A stretch of DNA of 64,000 nucleotides from G020350405 sp964513655 (GCA_964513655.1 CAZENQ010000001.1:1-64000), one strand, 5' to 3'. Shown: positions 25,715 through 35,294, numbered from the stretch's first letter. A program made the numbers and translations. Notes: generated by a model not told the origin, from the sequence alone.

Positions 25715-27301
25715 TTACCACTGGTCTGTACGGAAGGGAGAGGCGGGGAGGCCCTCTTTGTTGATCAGGTTTGGTGCAGCCTCCTGGTGCCAGGCGAATC
25801 GGACGGCGAGCGGCTCTGTGACTTTATCGCTCCAGACAAGGACGGAGCTGGCGGAGATTTCGGCGTTGGCCTTGTAGAATTTTTGGTCGGGGCCTGCGAT
25901 TTCGAACCAGGTGAGCGGTTTGCCATCACTTGAAGTCAGGCCGGAGCCGACATGGTCGAATGCAATGCGGATAGTCGTGCCCTGTATGAACATAGATTTA
26001 TAGAGGGGGCCGGAGTAAACCAGGTCGGTGCGGCCGTAGGTTTTGACCAAGGCCCAGAGCGCAAGGCGCTTGCCGACATCCTGTTTATTATGGGGATGGA
26101 TATCATCAAGCTCGGTGATATCGGTTGTCACGGCCATTCCGGTGTTGGGTATTGACAGGCTTTTAAGCTGGGCCTGCCAGATTTCGGGCAGAGAAGTAGG
26201 CGTTACATCCTTACTCGGCCAATTCTCATAACGGAACGGCGCCAACTGCACGAAATAAAAAGGGAAGTCGCCCTGGTTCCAGAGTTTTCGCCAGCCGCCG
26301 ATTAGGGCCTTCATTTTCTTATGATACAGCATTCCGTCGGAGAGGTTGGATTCGCCCTGGTACCAGATGGCACCGCGAATGGCAAATGGGATGAGTGGGT
26401 GTATCATGCCGTTATAGAGACCCGTCGGCCGCCATGGATAATCGTAAGGCTCATTTTTGGTAAACGGGTGATGAGGATAATCGGGCAGTCCAGGAGGGAT
26501 GCGGCCGTCGTCGGCCATGCTCTTGCGAGCTATAGGTATCCATGCTTCGAGCTCATCGAGTGTCCTTGTAAATACTTCGCGGTAGTCGCTATTGGTCTGT
26601 TCGATTTCGGTTAGGATGTGAGTCAGCTTTGGGACCATTGCGAAACCGGCGGGCGGTGTCCAGGGTTCAACGTATGAGCCACCCCAGGAGGCGTCGATAA
26701 GTCCGACGGGGACGTTGAGCTGGTTATGAATTTCGCGGCCGAAGAAGTAGGCGACGGCAGAGAAGCCTCCCCAGCCGCCGGAAGAAATATTATTTGGACT
26801 GCATATGCGCCATTCGGTATCGACGTCGGCTTCGGTTTGGCCGGAGGGTCTGTTGGGGACGTCGAACAGTCGGATTTGGGGGTAGTCAGCTGCGGCGATT
26901 TCCTCTTTGCCATTAGCTACGACGCCAACGCCCATCGCCATATTGGACTGGCCGGAACAGAGCCAGACCTCGCCTACCAGAATATTCGCAAGCACGATTG
27001 TGTTGGAGGCACTTACAGTCATTTTGTAGGGCCCGGGTGCTTTTATCGCGGGCAGCTTGAGCATCCAGTTGCCCTTTTCATCAGCTGTTGTATTTGCCTG
27101 GTGGTCTGCAAATTTGACTGTGACGTGTTCGCCGGGGTCGGCCCAGCCCCAGATTGGTATCGGCATTTTGCGCTGCACGACCATTCGTGAGCCGATGACG
27201 TGTGGGAGCTTGACATCGGCCAACGCAAGCGTGGTCGCAATAGATAGAAATGCAAACAGTGCCAGGACTGTTTTGGGAACCGAACGGCTGAATGGTTTCA
27301 T
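25715..27301 (-). CDS. Secreted sialate O-acetylesterase-type SGNH hydrolase (complete catalytic set)
   Basis: A 528-residue exported esterase. The signal peptide covers ~1-28. The SGNH serine motif is CSGQSNM (Ser119), followed by WYQGES, and the block V motif DDIHPHNKQDVG supplies Asp and His. It therefore keeps the triad that the paralogue at 2383-4122 has partly lost. It would remove acetyl groups from sugars outside the cytoplasm; sialic acid itself need not be the substrate. GAAGGAAC precedes the ATG. It lies 48 bases after dapB and is probably transcribed with it. Confidence 0.9.
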   Translation of the reverse strand: MKPFSRSVPKTVLALFAFLSIATTLALADVKLPHVIGSRMVVQRKMPIPIWGWADPGEHVTVKFADHQANTTADEKGNWMLKLPAIKAPGPYKMTVSASNTIVLANILVGEVWLCSGQSNMAMGVGVVANGKEEIAAADYPQIRLFDVPNRPSGQTEADVDTEWRICSPNNISSGGWGGFSAVAYFFGREIHNQLNVPVGLIDASWGGSYVEPWTPPAGFAMVPKLTHILTEIEQTNSDYREVFTRTLDELEAWIPIARKSMADDGRIPPGLPDYPHHPFTKNEPYDYPWRPTGLYNGMIHPLIPFAIRGAIWYQGESNLSDGMLYHKKMKALIGGWRKLWNQGDFPFYFVQLAPFRYENWPSKDVTPTSLPEIWQAQLKSLSIPNTGMAVTTDITELDDIHPHNKQDVGKRLALWALVKTYGRTDLVYSGPLYKSMFIQGTTIRIAFDHVGSGLTSSDGKPLTWFEIAGPDQKFYKANAEISASSVLVWSDKVTEPLAVRFAWHQEAAPNLINKEGLPASPFRTDQW

Positions 27302-27349
27302 TTTTGTTCCTTCTCTGGTAGCTATAAGTAGATATCTTCTTGTTCTGGG

Positions 27350-28147
27350 TTACTTGATTCCGAGGACGTCGGTCATTGAGTAGAGGCCGGTTTTTTTGTC
27401 GGTGAGCCACTGTGCGGTGCGCAAGGCGCCTCGTGCGAAGGTGTCTCTGGTGTGTGCGGTGTGGCTTAAGGTTACGGTTTCGCCAAGGGTGCTGAAGATG
27501 ACTTCGTGTCGGCCGGTGATATCGCCTGCGCGGACTGCGTGTACGCCGATGGTTCCTTTTTTTCTGGCTTCGTCTTTGCCAGCCCTTCCAGGCACAAGAG
27601 CATCGGGGAATTTTTTGCCGGCAGTCTTACAGATGTTCGCAGCCAAGGTCAGGGCTGAACCGCTAGGGGCATCCTTCTTGAAGCGGTGGTGCTGTTCGAC
27701 TATTTCAATGTCGTAGTCGTCGCCGAGCATTGCCGCTACTTTACCGACCTGTGTGAATAAAAGGTTCATTCCGACGCTCATATTTGTTGCATATACAATG
27801 GGGACTTTTTCAGAGGCGGTTTTTATCTTTTCACGCTGCTTGTCGCTGAGGCCGGTGGTACCCAGGACAAGGGCGACACCATTTTCGGCGCAGTGGTCGA
27901 TGCTGCTATCCGCGGCGGCGGGCTGGGAGAAATCGATTACCACATGGGCGCCAGCGGGATAGGTACTGTCGAGTTTTACATTTATTGGCGCTGCGGAGGC
28001 CACAAAGCCTGCGTCTTTGCCGATGTCGGGATGGTCGGGTTTTTCGACGGCACCTACAATATCGAAGAGGCCGTCTTCGAGGGCCAATACAAGGATTCGT
28101 TTTCCCATTCGGCCGGCGGCACCGACGACTATGAGTTTAGGTTTCAT
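27350..28147 (-). CDS. dapB: 4-hydroxy-tetrahydrodipicolinate reductase
   Basis: A 265-residue NAD(P)H enzyme of the diaminopimelate/lysine pathway. GAAGRMGKRI (about 9-18) is the dinucleotide-binding loop and EQHHRFKKDAPSGSAL is the family active-site segment with catalytic His and Lys. AAAGGAGC places the start at ATG 28147 rather than the in-frame start at 28207. The product feeds meso-diaminopimelate for peptidoglycan, fitting with murA nearby. Confidence 0.96.
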   Translation of the reverse strand: MKPKLIVVGAAGRMGKRILVLALEDGLFDIVGAVEKPDHPDIGKDAGFVASAAPINVKLDSTYPAGAHVVIDFSQPAAADSSIDHCAENGVALVLGTTGLSDKQREKIKTASEKVPIVYATNMSVGMNLLFTQVGKVAAMLGDDYDIEIVEQHHRFKKDAPSGSALTLAANICKTAGKKFPDALVPGRAGKDEARKKGTIGVHAVRAGDITGRHEVIFSTLGETVTLSHTAHTRDTFARGALRTAQWLTDKKTGLYSMTDVLGIK

Positions 28148-28188
28148 TTGATGCTCCTTTGAGTTCCTGGCGCGTAAATAATCCACAA

Positions 28189-28217
28189 AATATATCCGCC
28201 TGAGCACATCTTTACAA
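28189..28217 (-). promoter_or_regulatory. Promoter of dapB
   Basis: On the minus strand TTGTAA (28212-28217) and TATATT (28189-28194) have a 17-base spacer. It diverges from the promoter of the Tat oxidoreductase operon. Confidence 0.55.
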
Positions 28218-28234
28218 GCTTAAAGATTATAGGC

Positions 28235-28263
28235 TTGATTATTTCAGGCAAGGGATATAGAAT
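28235..28263 (+). promoter_or_regulatory. Promoter of the four-gene Tat oxidoreductase operon
   Basis: TTGATT (28235-28240) and TAGAAT (28258-28263) have a 17-base spacer. Transcription would start near 28270, about 83 bases before the first ATG. Confidence 0.6.
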
Positions 28264-28352
28264 GACGGCCAATTCAGTAGGATAATGATAGTAGTCCTTT
28301 CTGAGATATGTATTTGCGGAAAAGGACAGGGTATTACGAAGGAGGTATCTTT

Positions 28353-29267
28353 ATGAATCGACGGGGATTTCTGGCCTCTGGTTTAGCGGCCGGGGCGATG
28401 GCGATTTCTATGTCAGCCAAGGGCGGAGCAATGGCACAATCATTAGCCAAGAACAAATTCAAGCTCAAGTACGCGCCGCATTTCGGGATGTTTGAGGCAC
28501 ACGCGGGCGACGATGCGGTTGATGAGTTGAAGTTTATGGCGGACGTTGGTTTTACGGCTTTAGAAGATAACGGGATGATGGGGCGGCCGAGGAAGGAACA
28601 AGAAAGAATAGCGCAGGCGATGAGCCAATTAGGCATGACCATGGGAGTCTTTGTCGCTTATGGTGAGTTCGGCAAGAGGACCTTTGTGAGGCGACACAAA
28701 TCGATACGTAAGATGCTGGTAAAGAGGTTCCAGACTGCGGTTGAAGTTGCCAAGAGGGTCAACGCCAAATGGTGCACGGTGGTACCGGGGGCGTACGACA
28801 ACGCGACGGAGTGGGACTATCAAACAGCAAACTGCATAGAGAATCTAAAGCACTGCGCGGAGGTCTGTGAGCCAGCGGGGCTGGTGATCGTTCTTGAGCC
28901 GCTAAACGCATGGCGCGACCATCCGGGGCTTTTCCTTACGAAGGTTCCGCAGGCGTATCAGATTTGCCGGGCGGTTGGCAGCCCATCGTGCAAGATACTG
29001 GACGATTTATATCACCAGCAGATAACCGAGGGGAACCTGATTCCAAACATCGATATGGCGTGGGAGGAGATTGCGTATTTTCAGGTAGGTGACAACCCGG
29101 GGCGGATGGAACCGACGACGGGAGAGATTAATTACAGGAACATCTTCAAGCATCTTTATAACAAAGGGTACAAAGGTATCGTAGGTATGGAGCACGGCAA
29201 GAGCAAGCGCGGCAAAGAGGGCGAAAAGGCACTGATAGAGGCGTACCGCGCTTGCGATGATTTTTAG
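28353..29267 (+). CDS. Tat-exported TIM-barrel sugar isomerase/epimerase-like protein
   Basis: A 304-residue protein of the xylose-isomerase-like TIM-barrel superfamily, close to hydroxypyruvate isomerase-type proteins. A Tat signal begins MNRRGFLASG. Metal-ligand-type residues occur in VLEPLN, CKILDDLYHQQ and GMEHG. GAAGGAGGT (28338-28346) fixes ATG 28353. It leads an operon with three Gfo/Idh/MocA oxidoreductases. Relatives in 3-keto-glycoside clusters epimerise or cleave keto-sugars; that role here is inferred. Confidence 0.87.
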   Translation: MNRRGFLASGLAAGAMAISMSAKGGAMAQSLAKNKFKLKYAPHFGMFEAHAGDDAVDELKFMADVGFTALEDNGMMGRPRKEQERIAQAMSQLGMTMGVFVAYGEFGKRTFVRRHKSIRKMLVKRFQTAVEVAKRVNAKWCTVVPGAYDNATEWDYQTANCIENLKHCAEVCEPAGLVIVLEPLNAWRDHPGLFLTKVPQAYQICRAVGSPSCKILDDLYHQQITEGNLIPNIDMAWEEIAYFQVGDNPGRMEPTTGEINYRNIFKHLYNKGYKGIVGMEHGKSKRGKEGEKALIEAYRACDDF

Positions 29268-29326
29268 TCCGTGTGCTTTTGTAAGTAATTTTCCAAACGT
29301 TTTAGAGTAGTCGAAAGGAAGTATCG

Positions 29327-30610
29327 ATGAAAAAGAGAGCAAGTAGAAAGACAAATGAAGTCTCCCGGCGAGGTTTCATCAAGGCAACCGCTGTGGTAGG
29401 TATGGCGGCAGTATTAGGTGGTCAGGAACGGCTCTTTGCCGCAGGTTCCGACAAAATTCGAGTTGGCCTTATAGGCTGCGGCGGCCAGGGCACGCGAGAT
29501 ACAATAAGCTGCTTAAGTTCATCTGAAAATGTTGAGCTTGTGGCAATGGGCGATCTGTTCGAGGACCGGGTGAACCAGTCGCTTGCGAAGCTGAGCAGAG
29601 AGGTGGACGACAAGGTATCGGTGACCGAGGATAATTGTTTTGCGGGTTTTGACGCTTATAAGAAGGTGATTGCGAGTGATGTGGATATGGTGTTGGTGAT
29701 AACGCCGCCGCACTTTCACCCGGAACATGTAAAGGCCGCGATAGAAGCGGGCAAGCATGTTTTTATGGAAAAACCCGGCGCGGCGGACCCTGCGGGCGTT
29801 CGTTCACTCATCGCCATATCAGAATTAGCAGAGCAGAAGAAGTTGTCGATTGTGGCGGGTACGCAGCGTCGGCACGAGGCACACTATATCGAGATTATGA
29901 AGCGAGTTCGGCGCGGGGACATAGGCGAAATCATAGGCGGACAGGTCTACTGGAACGGCAGTGATATGGTGGGGTACTGGAAATACTATGAGAAAGGCGG
30001 GCTGAGCGATATGGAATGGCAGTGTCGTAACTGGCCATGGTTCACGTGGCTTGGTGGCGACCATATCGTCGAGCAGCACGTTCACAACATCGACGTCATG
30101 CACTGGGCAATGGGCTCGCATCCGGTACAGGTGATGGGTATGGGGGGCAGAGCTGTGCGAAAGGAGGGCAATATTTTCGACCACTTCGCAATCGAGTATG
30201 AATTCGCCAACGGTGTGCGGATTTCAGGCATGTGCAGGCAGATAAACGGCTGCCACAGCCGCGTTGGGGAAAGATTCGTAGGGACCAAAGGCATCGCTCA
30301 CGGGCACGGCAAAATTGAGGGACAGAAGCCCTACGAATATCCCGGTGAATCGCCCAATCCATATGAACAGGAAATGGCGGATTTAATCGCCAGCATTCGT
30401 AATGGCAAACCCATAAACGAGGGCCGACAGGTCGCGGAAAGTACAATGAGTGCGATTATGGGCCGGATGAGCGCATATACCGGCCGGGCACTGAAATGGG
30501 ACTGGGCAATGAACGCTTCGAAACTCGACTATACTCCGCCAAGCTATGACTTCGATATTGATTTTCCGGCAAGGCCGGTAGCAGTGCCGGGCAAGACGCA
30601 ATTGATTTAA
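29327..30610 (+). CDS. Tat-exported Gfo/Idh/MocA oxidoreductase, tandem copy 1
   Basis: A 427-residue NAD(P)-dependent oxidoreductase. The Tat signal is SRRGFIKA with a hydrophobic stretch ending near LFAAG. The Rossmann motif is VGLIGCGGQGTRDT (about 46-59) and the family motif EKPGAADPAGV (about 147-157) is conserved. GAAAGGAAG lies before the ATG. Copies 1 and 2 are nearly identical at DNA level in patches (29411-29553; 30494-30534) and diverge elsewhere. It probably oxidises a glycoside or inositol-like substrate outside the cytoplasm. Confidence 0.9.
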   Translation: MKKRASRKTNEVSRRGFIKATAVVGMAAVLGGQERLFAAGSDKIRVGLIGCGGQGTRDTISCLSSSENVELVAMGDLFEDRVNQSLAKLSREVDDKVSVTEDNCFAGFDAYKKVIASDVDMVLVITPPHFHPEHVKAAIEAGKHVFMEKPGAADPAGVRSLIAISELAEQKKLSIVAGTQRRHEAHYIEIMKRVRRGDIGEIIGGQVYWNGSDMVGYWKYYEKGGLSDMEWQCRNWPWFTWLGGDHIVEQHVHNIDVMHWAMGSHPVQVMGMGGRAVRKEGNIFDHFAIEYEFANGVRISGMCRQINGCHSRVGERFVGTKGIAHGHGKIEGQKPYEYPGESPNPYEQEMADLIASIRNGKPINEGRQVAESTMSAIMGRMSAYTGRALKWDWAMNASKLDYTPPSYDFDIDFPARPVAVPGKTQLI

Positions 30611-30637
30611 ACTGCAAACCACGAAAGGTAACTACAA

Positions 30638-31924
30638 ATGAAAAAGAAAAAGGATAAAAAAATCACTAAAACTTCACGGAGAGATTTTATCAGGGCATCG
30701 GCGGCGGTAGGTGTGGCGGCGGTATTAGGCGGTCAGGAACGACTCTTTGCCGCAGGTTCCGACAAGATTCGAGTTGGCCTTATAGGCTGCGGCGGCCAGG
30801 GCACGCGAGATACAATAAGCTGCTTAAGTTCATCTGAAAATGTTGAGCTTGTGGCAATGGGCGACCTTTTCAGGGACCGTTTAAACGAGTCGCTGGAAAA
30901 GCTCAGAGGCGAAGAAATATCCGACAAGGTAAACGTACCGCCGGACAGGCGTTTTGTTGGCTTTGATGCTTATAAAAAAGTGATTGCAAGCGACGTGGAT
31001 ATGGTGCTGGTGGTAACGCCGCCGCACTTTCACCCGCAGCAGGTGAAAGCGGCTATCGAGGCGGGCAAGCACGTATTTATGGAAAAACCTGCTGCGGTGG
31101 ACCCTGCGGGTGTTCGTTCACTCATCGCCACATCAGAATTGGCGGAGCAGAAGAAGTTGTCGATTGTGGCCGGTACACAACGTCGGCATAATGCAAGCCA
31201 TCTTGAGATTATGAAGCGAATTCATAGGGGAGATATCGGTGAAATCGTAGCGGCACAGTGCTATTACAACATCGGCAAAATGGTGGGATATTGGAAATAC
31301 TATGAGCGAGAGGGCTTATCTGATATGGAATGGCAGCTGCGTAACTGGCCCTGGTTTACCTGGCTAAGCGGCGACCATATCGTAGAGCAGCATGTTCACA
31401 ACCTCGACATTATTAACTGGGCGCTTCAGGCACACCCCGTGCAGGCAATGGGTATGGGCGGCCGAGAGGTGCGAAAGCTCGGCAATATCTTCGACCACTT
31501 TGCGGTCGAGTACGAGTATCCCAATGGCGTGCGGGTATTAAGTATGTGCCGGCAAATAGAAGGTTGCAGTATTCGGGAAGGCGAAAGAATAGTCGGCACC
31601 AAAGGCATAGCGCACGGCAGCGGTGTTATCGAGGGGCAAAATCCCTACAAATTTGAAGGTGAATCCCCCGACGCATATGAACAGGAACAGGCCGACCTGA
31701 TTGCAAGTATTCGCCAGGGCAAACCTCTCAACCACGGGCGGCGACTCGCAGAAAGTACGATGACTGCGATAATAGGCCGGATGAGCGCATACACAGGGCG
31801 GGCCCTTAAATGGGACTGGGCAATGAACGCTTCGAAACTCGACTATACGCCACCAAACTATGACTTCGACATTGATTTTCCGGCAAGGCCGGTAGCAGTG
31901 CCGGGCAAGACAAAACTGGTTTAA
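30638..31924 (+). CDS. Tat-exported Gfo/Idh/MocA oxidoreductase, tandem copy 2
   Basis: A 428-residue paralogue of the preceding gene, 27 bases downstream. Tat motif SRRDFIRA, Rossmann VGLIGCGGQG and EKPAAVDPAGV are present. DNA identity to copy 1 is patchy: a 98-bp run is identical (30767-30864 to 29456-29553), whereas neighbouring codons differ at many third positions. AAAGG lies well before the ATG. It may differ from copy 1 in substrate or form hetero-oligomers with it; both are inferences. Confidence 0.9.
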   Translation: MKKKKDKKITKTSRRDFIRASAAVGVAAVLGGQERLFAAGSDKIRVGLIGCGGQGTRDTISCLSSSENVELVAMGDLFRDRLNESLEKLRGEEISDKVNVPPDRRFVGFDAYKKVIASDVDMVLVVTPPHFHPQQVKAAIEAGKHVFMEKPAAVDPAGVRSLIATSELAEQKKLSIVAGTQRRHNASHLEIMKRIHRGDIGEIVAAQCYYNIGKMVGYWKYYEREGLSDMEWQLRNWPWFTWLSGDHIVEQHVHNLDIINWALQAHPVQAMGMGGREVRKLGNIFDHFAVEYEYPNGVRVLSMCRQIEGCSIREGERIVGTKGIAHGSGVIEGQNPYKFEGESPDAYEQEQADLIASIRQGKPLNHGRRLAESTMTAIIGRMSAYTGRALKWDWAMNASKLDYTPPNYDFDIDFPARPVAVPGKTKLV

Positions 31925-31949
31925 ACAGACATATCTAAAGGAACCACTT

Positions 31950-33263
31950 ATGAAAAACAAAGCAAACGAAAAAACAAAAAAGATGTCTCGAAGGGATTTT
32001 GTGAAGGCATCTGCAGCAGCCGGCATAGCGGTAACTTTGGCGGGCAGGGAACGTTTATTTGCTGCAGGCTCGGACAAGCTGCGCGTCGGCGTTATAGGCT
32101 GCGGCTGGCGCGGCACGGGGGCAGCAGCGGACTGCGTCAATGCCGCAGACAATGTGGAAGTCGTGGCGATGGGTGATTTGTTCCAAGACCAGCTGGACTG
32201 GTCGCTTGCAAGGCTGAGCAGAGAAGTAGACGAGAAGGTATCAGTGACTGAAGATACCAGCTTTGTCGGCTTCGACGCATACAAGAAAGTTATCGCTTGC
32301 AATATAGATATGGTCATCTTGGGGACGGCGCCACACTTTAGGTCTGAGCACTTAAAGGCAGCTGTGGAGGCCGGCAAACATGTATTTATGGAAAAGCCGG
32401 TGGCAGTGGACCCCGCAGGTATTCGCTCGGTCATAGCGTCATCGGAATTGGCCGAGCAAACGGGGCTGGCAATCGTAACCGGCACCCAGCGCAGGCACCA
32501 AGACCACTACCTTGAAATAATGAAGAGAATACACAATGGCGATATCGGTGAAATTCGCTCGGCCCAGTGCTACTGGAACATGGGCGCGTTATGGATCGAA
32601 AGGGCGCAAGAGAACCTGCAGAAGAAAAAGGCCCTCGGCTGGTCGGATATGGAATGGCAGTGCCGCAACTGGTTGTTTCTGACGTGGCTGAGCGGCGACC
32701 ACATAGTCGAGCAGCACGTTCACAATCTGGACATTATTAACTGGGCGATAGGAGCACATCCGGTTCAGGCAATGGGCATGGGTGGTCGAGAAGTACGCAC
32801 AGGACCGGAGTACGGTAATGTATTTGATCATTTTGCTATCGAATACGAGTATCCGAATGGTGTTCGGGTGCTGAGTATGTGCCGACAAACTGACGGCTGT
32901 CATGACATCGTAGCCGAGCGTGTGGTCGGAACAACCGGCAAAGTATACACAGATGGAAGCATCGGGCGCATCGAGGGCCAGAACCCCTACGAATATGAGG
33001 GTGAATCGCCCAACCCGTACGTCCAGGAACACGCTGATTTAATTGCGAGCATTCGTGAGGGCAAACCGCTCAACGAAGGCAAGAGAATTGCGGAAAGCAC
33101 GATGACGGCGATTATGGGACGGATGAGCGCGTATACCGGCCGGGCGCTTAAGTGGGACTGGGCAATGAAGGCCTCAAAGCTGGACCTTTCGCCGCCTGCA
33201 TATGAGTTTGGCGATTTACCAGTCAGGCCCGTGGCAGTTCCGGGAAAGACGCAACTGATTTGA
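31950..33263 (+). CDS. Tat-exported Gfo/Idh/MocA oxidoreductase, tandem copy 3
   Basis: A 437-residue third paralogue, 25 bases after copy 2, more diverged (VGVIGCGWRGTGAA in place of GGQG). The Tat signal is SRRDFVKA. EKPVAVDPAGI and the C-terminal GRALKWDWAM block shared with copies 1 and 2 are kept. A ~12-residue insertion follows GALWIERAQ (about residue 215). The ribosome site is AAAGGAA. Four consecutive Tat substrates in one operon suggest one exported pathway. Confidence 0.9.
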   Translation: MKNKANEKTKKMSRRDFVKASAAAGIAVTLAGRERLFAAGSDKLRVGVIGCGWRGTGAAADCVNAADNVEVVAMGDLFQDQLDWSLARLSREVDEKVSVTEDTSFVGFDAYKKVIACNIDMVILGTAPHFRSEHLKAAVEAGKHVFMEKPVAVDPAGIRSVIASSELAEQTGLAIVTGTQRRHQDHYLEIMKRIHNGDIGEIRSAQCYWNMGALWIERAQENLQKKKALGWSDMEWQCRNWLFLTWLSGDHIVEQHVHNLDIINWAIGAHPVQAMGMGGREVRTGPEYGNVFDHFAIEYEYPNGVRVLSMCRQTDGCHDIVAERVVGTTGKVYTDGSIGRIEGQNPYEYEGESPNPYVQEHADLIASIREGKPLNEGKRIAESTMTAIMGRMSAYTGRALKWDWAMKASKLDLSPPAYEFGDLPVRPVAVPGKTQLI

Positions 33264-33391
33264 CGGCTTTAATCCGCGGTTTAGGCTTGGTTGGTGACTT
33301 TTTAAGTATTTGCAAGAAATACGTCGATAAAAATACGGCGCATAACGAACAATGCACCCGTGTTTTATTATATTTAGAATAGAGGTGTAAT

Positions 33392-33802
33392 ATGGCTAAA
33401 AGTGTAATGACAGTTCTGATTTTGGCTGGTGTAAGCCTAGGTTTGGTATTTACTGGCGGCTGTGAAAGCGATGCCCAAACAGGTGCTGCTGTTGGAGCGC
33501 TGGCCGGTGCCGGTATCGGGCAGTTAGCAGGCGGCGATACAGAATCGACACTGATTGGAGCGGCCATAGGCGGCGGTGCCGGCTATATGATAGGCAACGA
33601 ACAAGACAAGAAAAAGGCCGCTGGCGACAGAGACAAACTCCGCGAGGAAATGAACACGGTCATGGTGAAAGTCACCAACAGCAATGGCTCTATTATTCAG
33701 GTGCCGCTCAAGAAACAAGGCATCGGCTACGTCGGTCCAAGAGGCGAGTACTATAACAACCTGCCGACCGAAGACCAGCTAAGGCCGGTATACGGCTTTT
33801 AG
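33392..33802 (+). CDS. Glycine-zipper lipoprotein
   Basis: A 136-residue outer-membrane-type lipoprotein. The lipobox is TGGC (Cys about residue 24). Two Gly/Ala-rich zipper helices follow (GAAVGALAGAGIGQ and IGAAIGGGAGYMIG, about 30-65), as in the glycine-zipper 2TM family. The C-terminal half is polar. GAGGTG lies before the ATG. Such proteins associate with membranes or peptidoglycan; no partner is indicated here. Confidence 0.85.
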   Translation: MAKSVMTVLILAGVSLGLVFTGGCESDAQTGAAVGALAGAGIGQLAGGDTESTLIGAAIGGGAGYMIGNEQDKKKAAGDRDKLREEMNTVMVKVTNSNGSIIQVPLKKQGIGYVGPRGEYYNNLPTEDQLRPVYGF

Positions 33803-33956
33803 AAGCCAAGCCCAAGAACAGTTACCAGTCGAATGCCTAACCCTTTTGCCGGTGAGGTAGGGCAGGGGATTTGAACACCGGATAGTAAAAAAGGCAAAGG
33901 AAGATTATACACTTTCTTTTCCCTTTTTATTGAAGGAGCGTACGAATGAATTTGCG

Positions 33957-34757
33957 TCAGGTGGGATTATATATAACGCCCGCGTAGCCAGGCTGTTTTT
34001 GCGGCGGACTTGGCCATTTCAGTTCATCAAACAAAAATTCACTTGCCTGCCGTATCATAACAGCGGGCATACACGGGAACATCTCAAGTGACCCAACTAC
34101 ATCATTGTCATACTTGTTTAAGGTATCCAACAAATAATCCCAATTCTCACGTGGTATACCGCCCTTCAGGCCTGGCGGTTCGTGGTCATCACACTGGCCG
34201 TAGTTATCGGTGAGGTGGAGATGAGCAACTCTTTCAGCTAACTCATCCACATATTGTCTGAAGGTAAATACGGGGTCCAGATTGGCATAGCCGGTGTCGA
34301 GGCAATACGCAAGAGAGGGAAATTTTTCACCGAGCCGCTTAAGTGTCTGGAGGCGGCCGGTTTCGAGGCACAATCTGACCTTATTGCTCTCGGCCATTTT
34401 GATGACCTCGGCGGCAAACTCGCCGGCATCAGCCTCAGGACCATCGGGAATACGCAAACCTGGCAAATCGGTCACGATATTTGCATCAAGGAGTTTGGCA
34501 CACTCGATTTGCTCATTCCACTGCTCCAAAGTTGTTCCATCATTGCGAGAACGCATTGAGACCAGCATTCCACCGGTGGCGGCGACGAGTCTGGACCAAT
34601 TACGCTTCTCGTAGCGGCACTCGTTCTGGCCTTTTATGTTAGGCCATAACTCCACGCCAAAGCCGAGCGACCTTAAGTACTGGCACTCCTGCTCGAAAGA
34701 AAGGTGGTTCTCTCGCCACCAGAAGACCATCGTGGAAACAACATATCTAATTCGCAT
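33957..34757 (-). CDS. Cytoplasmic TIM-barrel sugar isomerase/epimerase
   Basis: A 266-residue xylose-isomerase-like TIM-barrel protein with no signal peptide, unlike the Tat-exported relative at 28353. LCLETGRLQT, YCLDTGYANLD and HLHLTDNYGQCDDHEPPG supply the metal-binding Glu, Asp and His pattern of the superfamily. GGAG is nine bases before the ATG. It converges on the glycine-zipper gene. It probably isomerises a sugar or keto-sugar after uptake; the substrate is unknown. Confidence 0.82.
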   Translation of the reverse strand: MRIRYVVSTMVFWWRENHLSFEQECQYLRSLGFGVELWPNIKGQNECRYEKRNWSRLVAATGGMLVSMRSRNDGTTLEQWNEQIECAKLLDANIVTDLPGLRIPDGPEADAGEFAAEVIKMAESNKVRLCLETGRLQTLKRLGEKFPSLAYCLDTGYANLDPVFTFRQYVDELAERVAHLHLTDNYGQCDDHEPPGLKGGIPRENWDYLLDTLNKYDNDVVGSLEMFPCMPAVMIRQASEFLFDELKWPSPPQKQPGYAGVIYNPT

Positions 34758-35038
34758 TACGGCATCTCCATAACCGGCCCATAAAATGCGTTCTTTTACC
34801 TAAGTGTACTATCGAATGAAAGGGAATAAGGCTTAAACGTTTCATAAAAATGGTGATGTTTTTTGGGTGAGTAACGTTGCCTTAACGAAAAAAGAGTTTC
34901 ACGACAATACCATTTCGTCCGATAATAAATATGAACTTATCGCTATCAAGGCGGCAGAAAGCGGTATAATTGCGGGAAATTTCTGTTGCAAAAGCTACCG
35001 AAATCATTAAGATGAGTCTTTTTGGGAAGACTGTAGCT

Positions 35039-35272
35039 ATGAAAAAAGACATACATCCAAAATACGACAAGGTAGTGATTCACTGCGGCTGCGGCAATAC
35101 ATTCGAGACGCGCAGTACGGTAAAAGAAATCCACGCGGAGATATGCTCGATGTGCCACCCGTTCTATACGGGCAAGCAGAAATATGTGGATACCGCAGGC
35201 AGAATAGAGCGGTTCCAAAAGAAATACGGCAAAGACTACATCAAGAAGACCAAAAAAGACCAGCAGCAGTAG
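35039..35272 (+). CDS. rpmE: 50S ribosomal protein L31
   Basis: A 77-residue ribosomal protein. It opens MKKDIHPKY and contains HCGCGNTF and [12 protein letters not shown], the zinc-binding (C+) form of L31. The start is ATG 35039; an open frame from 34970 adds a non-family leader. A TATAAT element lies at 34965-34970 with only a weak -35. A terminator follows. It is next to prfA, a common pairing in bacteria. Confidence 0.96.
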   Translation: MKKDIHPKYDKVVIHCGCGNTFETRSTVKEIHAEICSMCHPFYTGKQKYVDTAGRIERFQKKYGKDYIKKTKKDQQQ

Positions 35273-35294
35273 GTGATTTTTGAGTTTTTGAACG

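Noticed and set aside
33945..33986. 13-codon frame with a good ribosome site
   Set aside because: It overlaps the 3' end of the TIM-barrel gene and is too short to support; no known leader peptide pattern.
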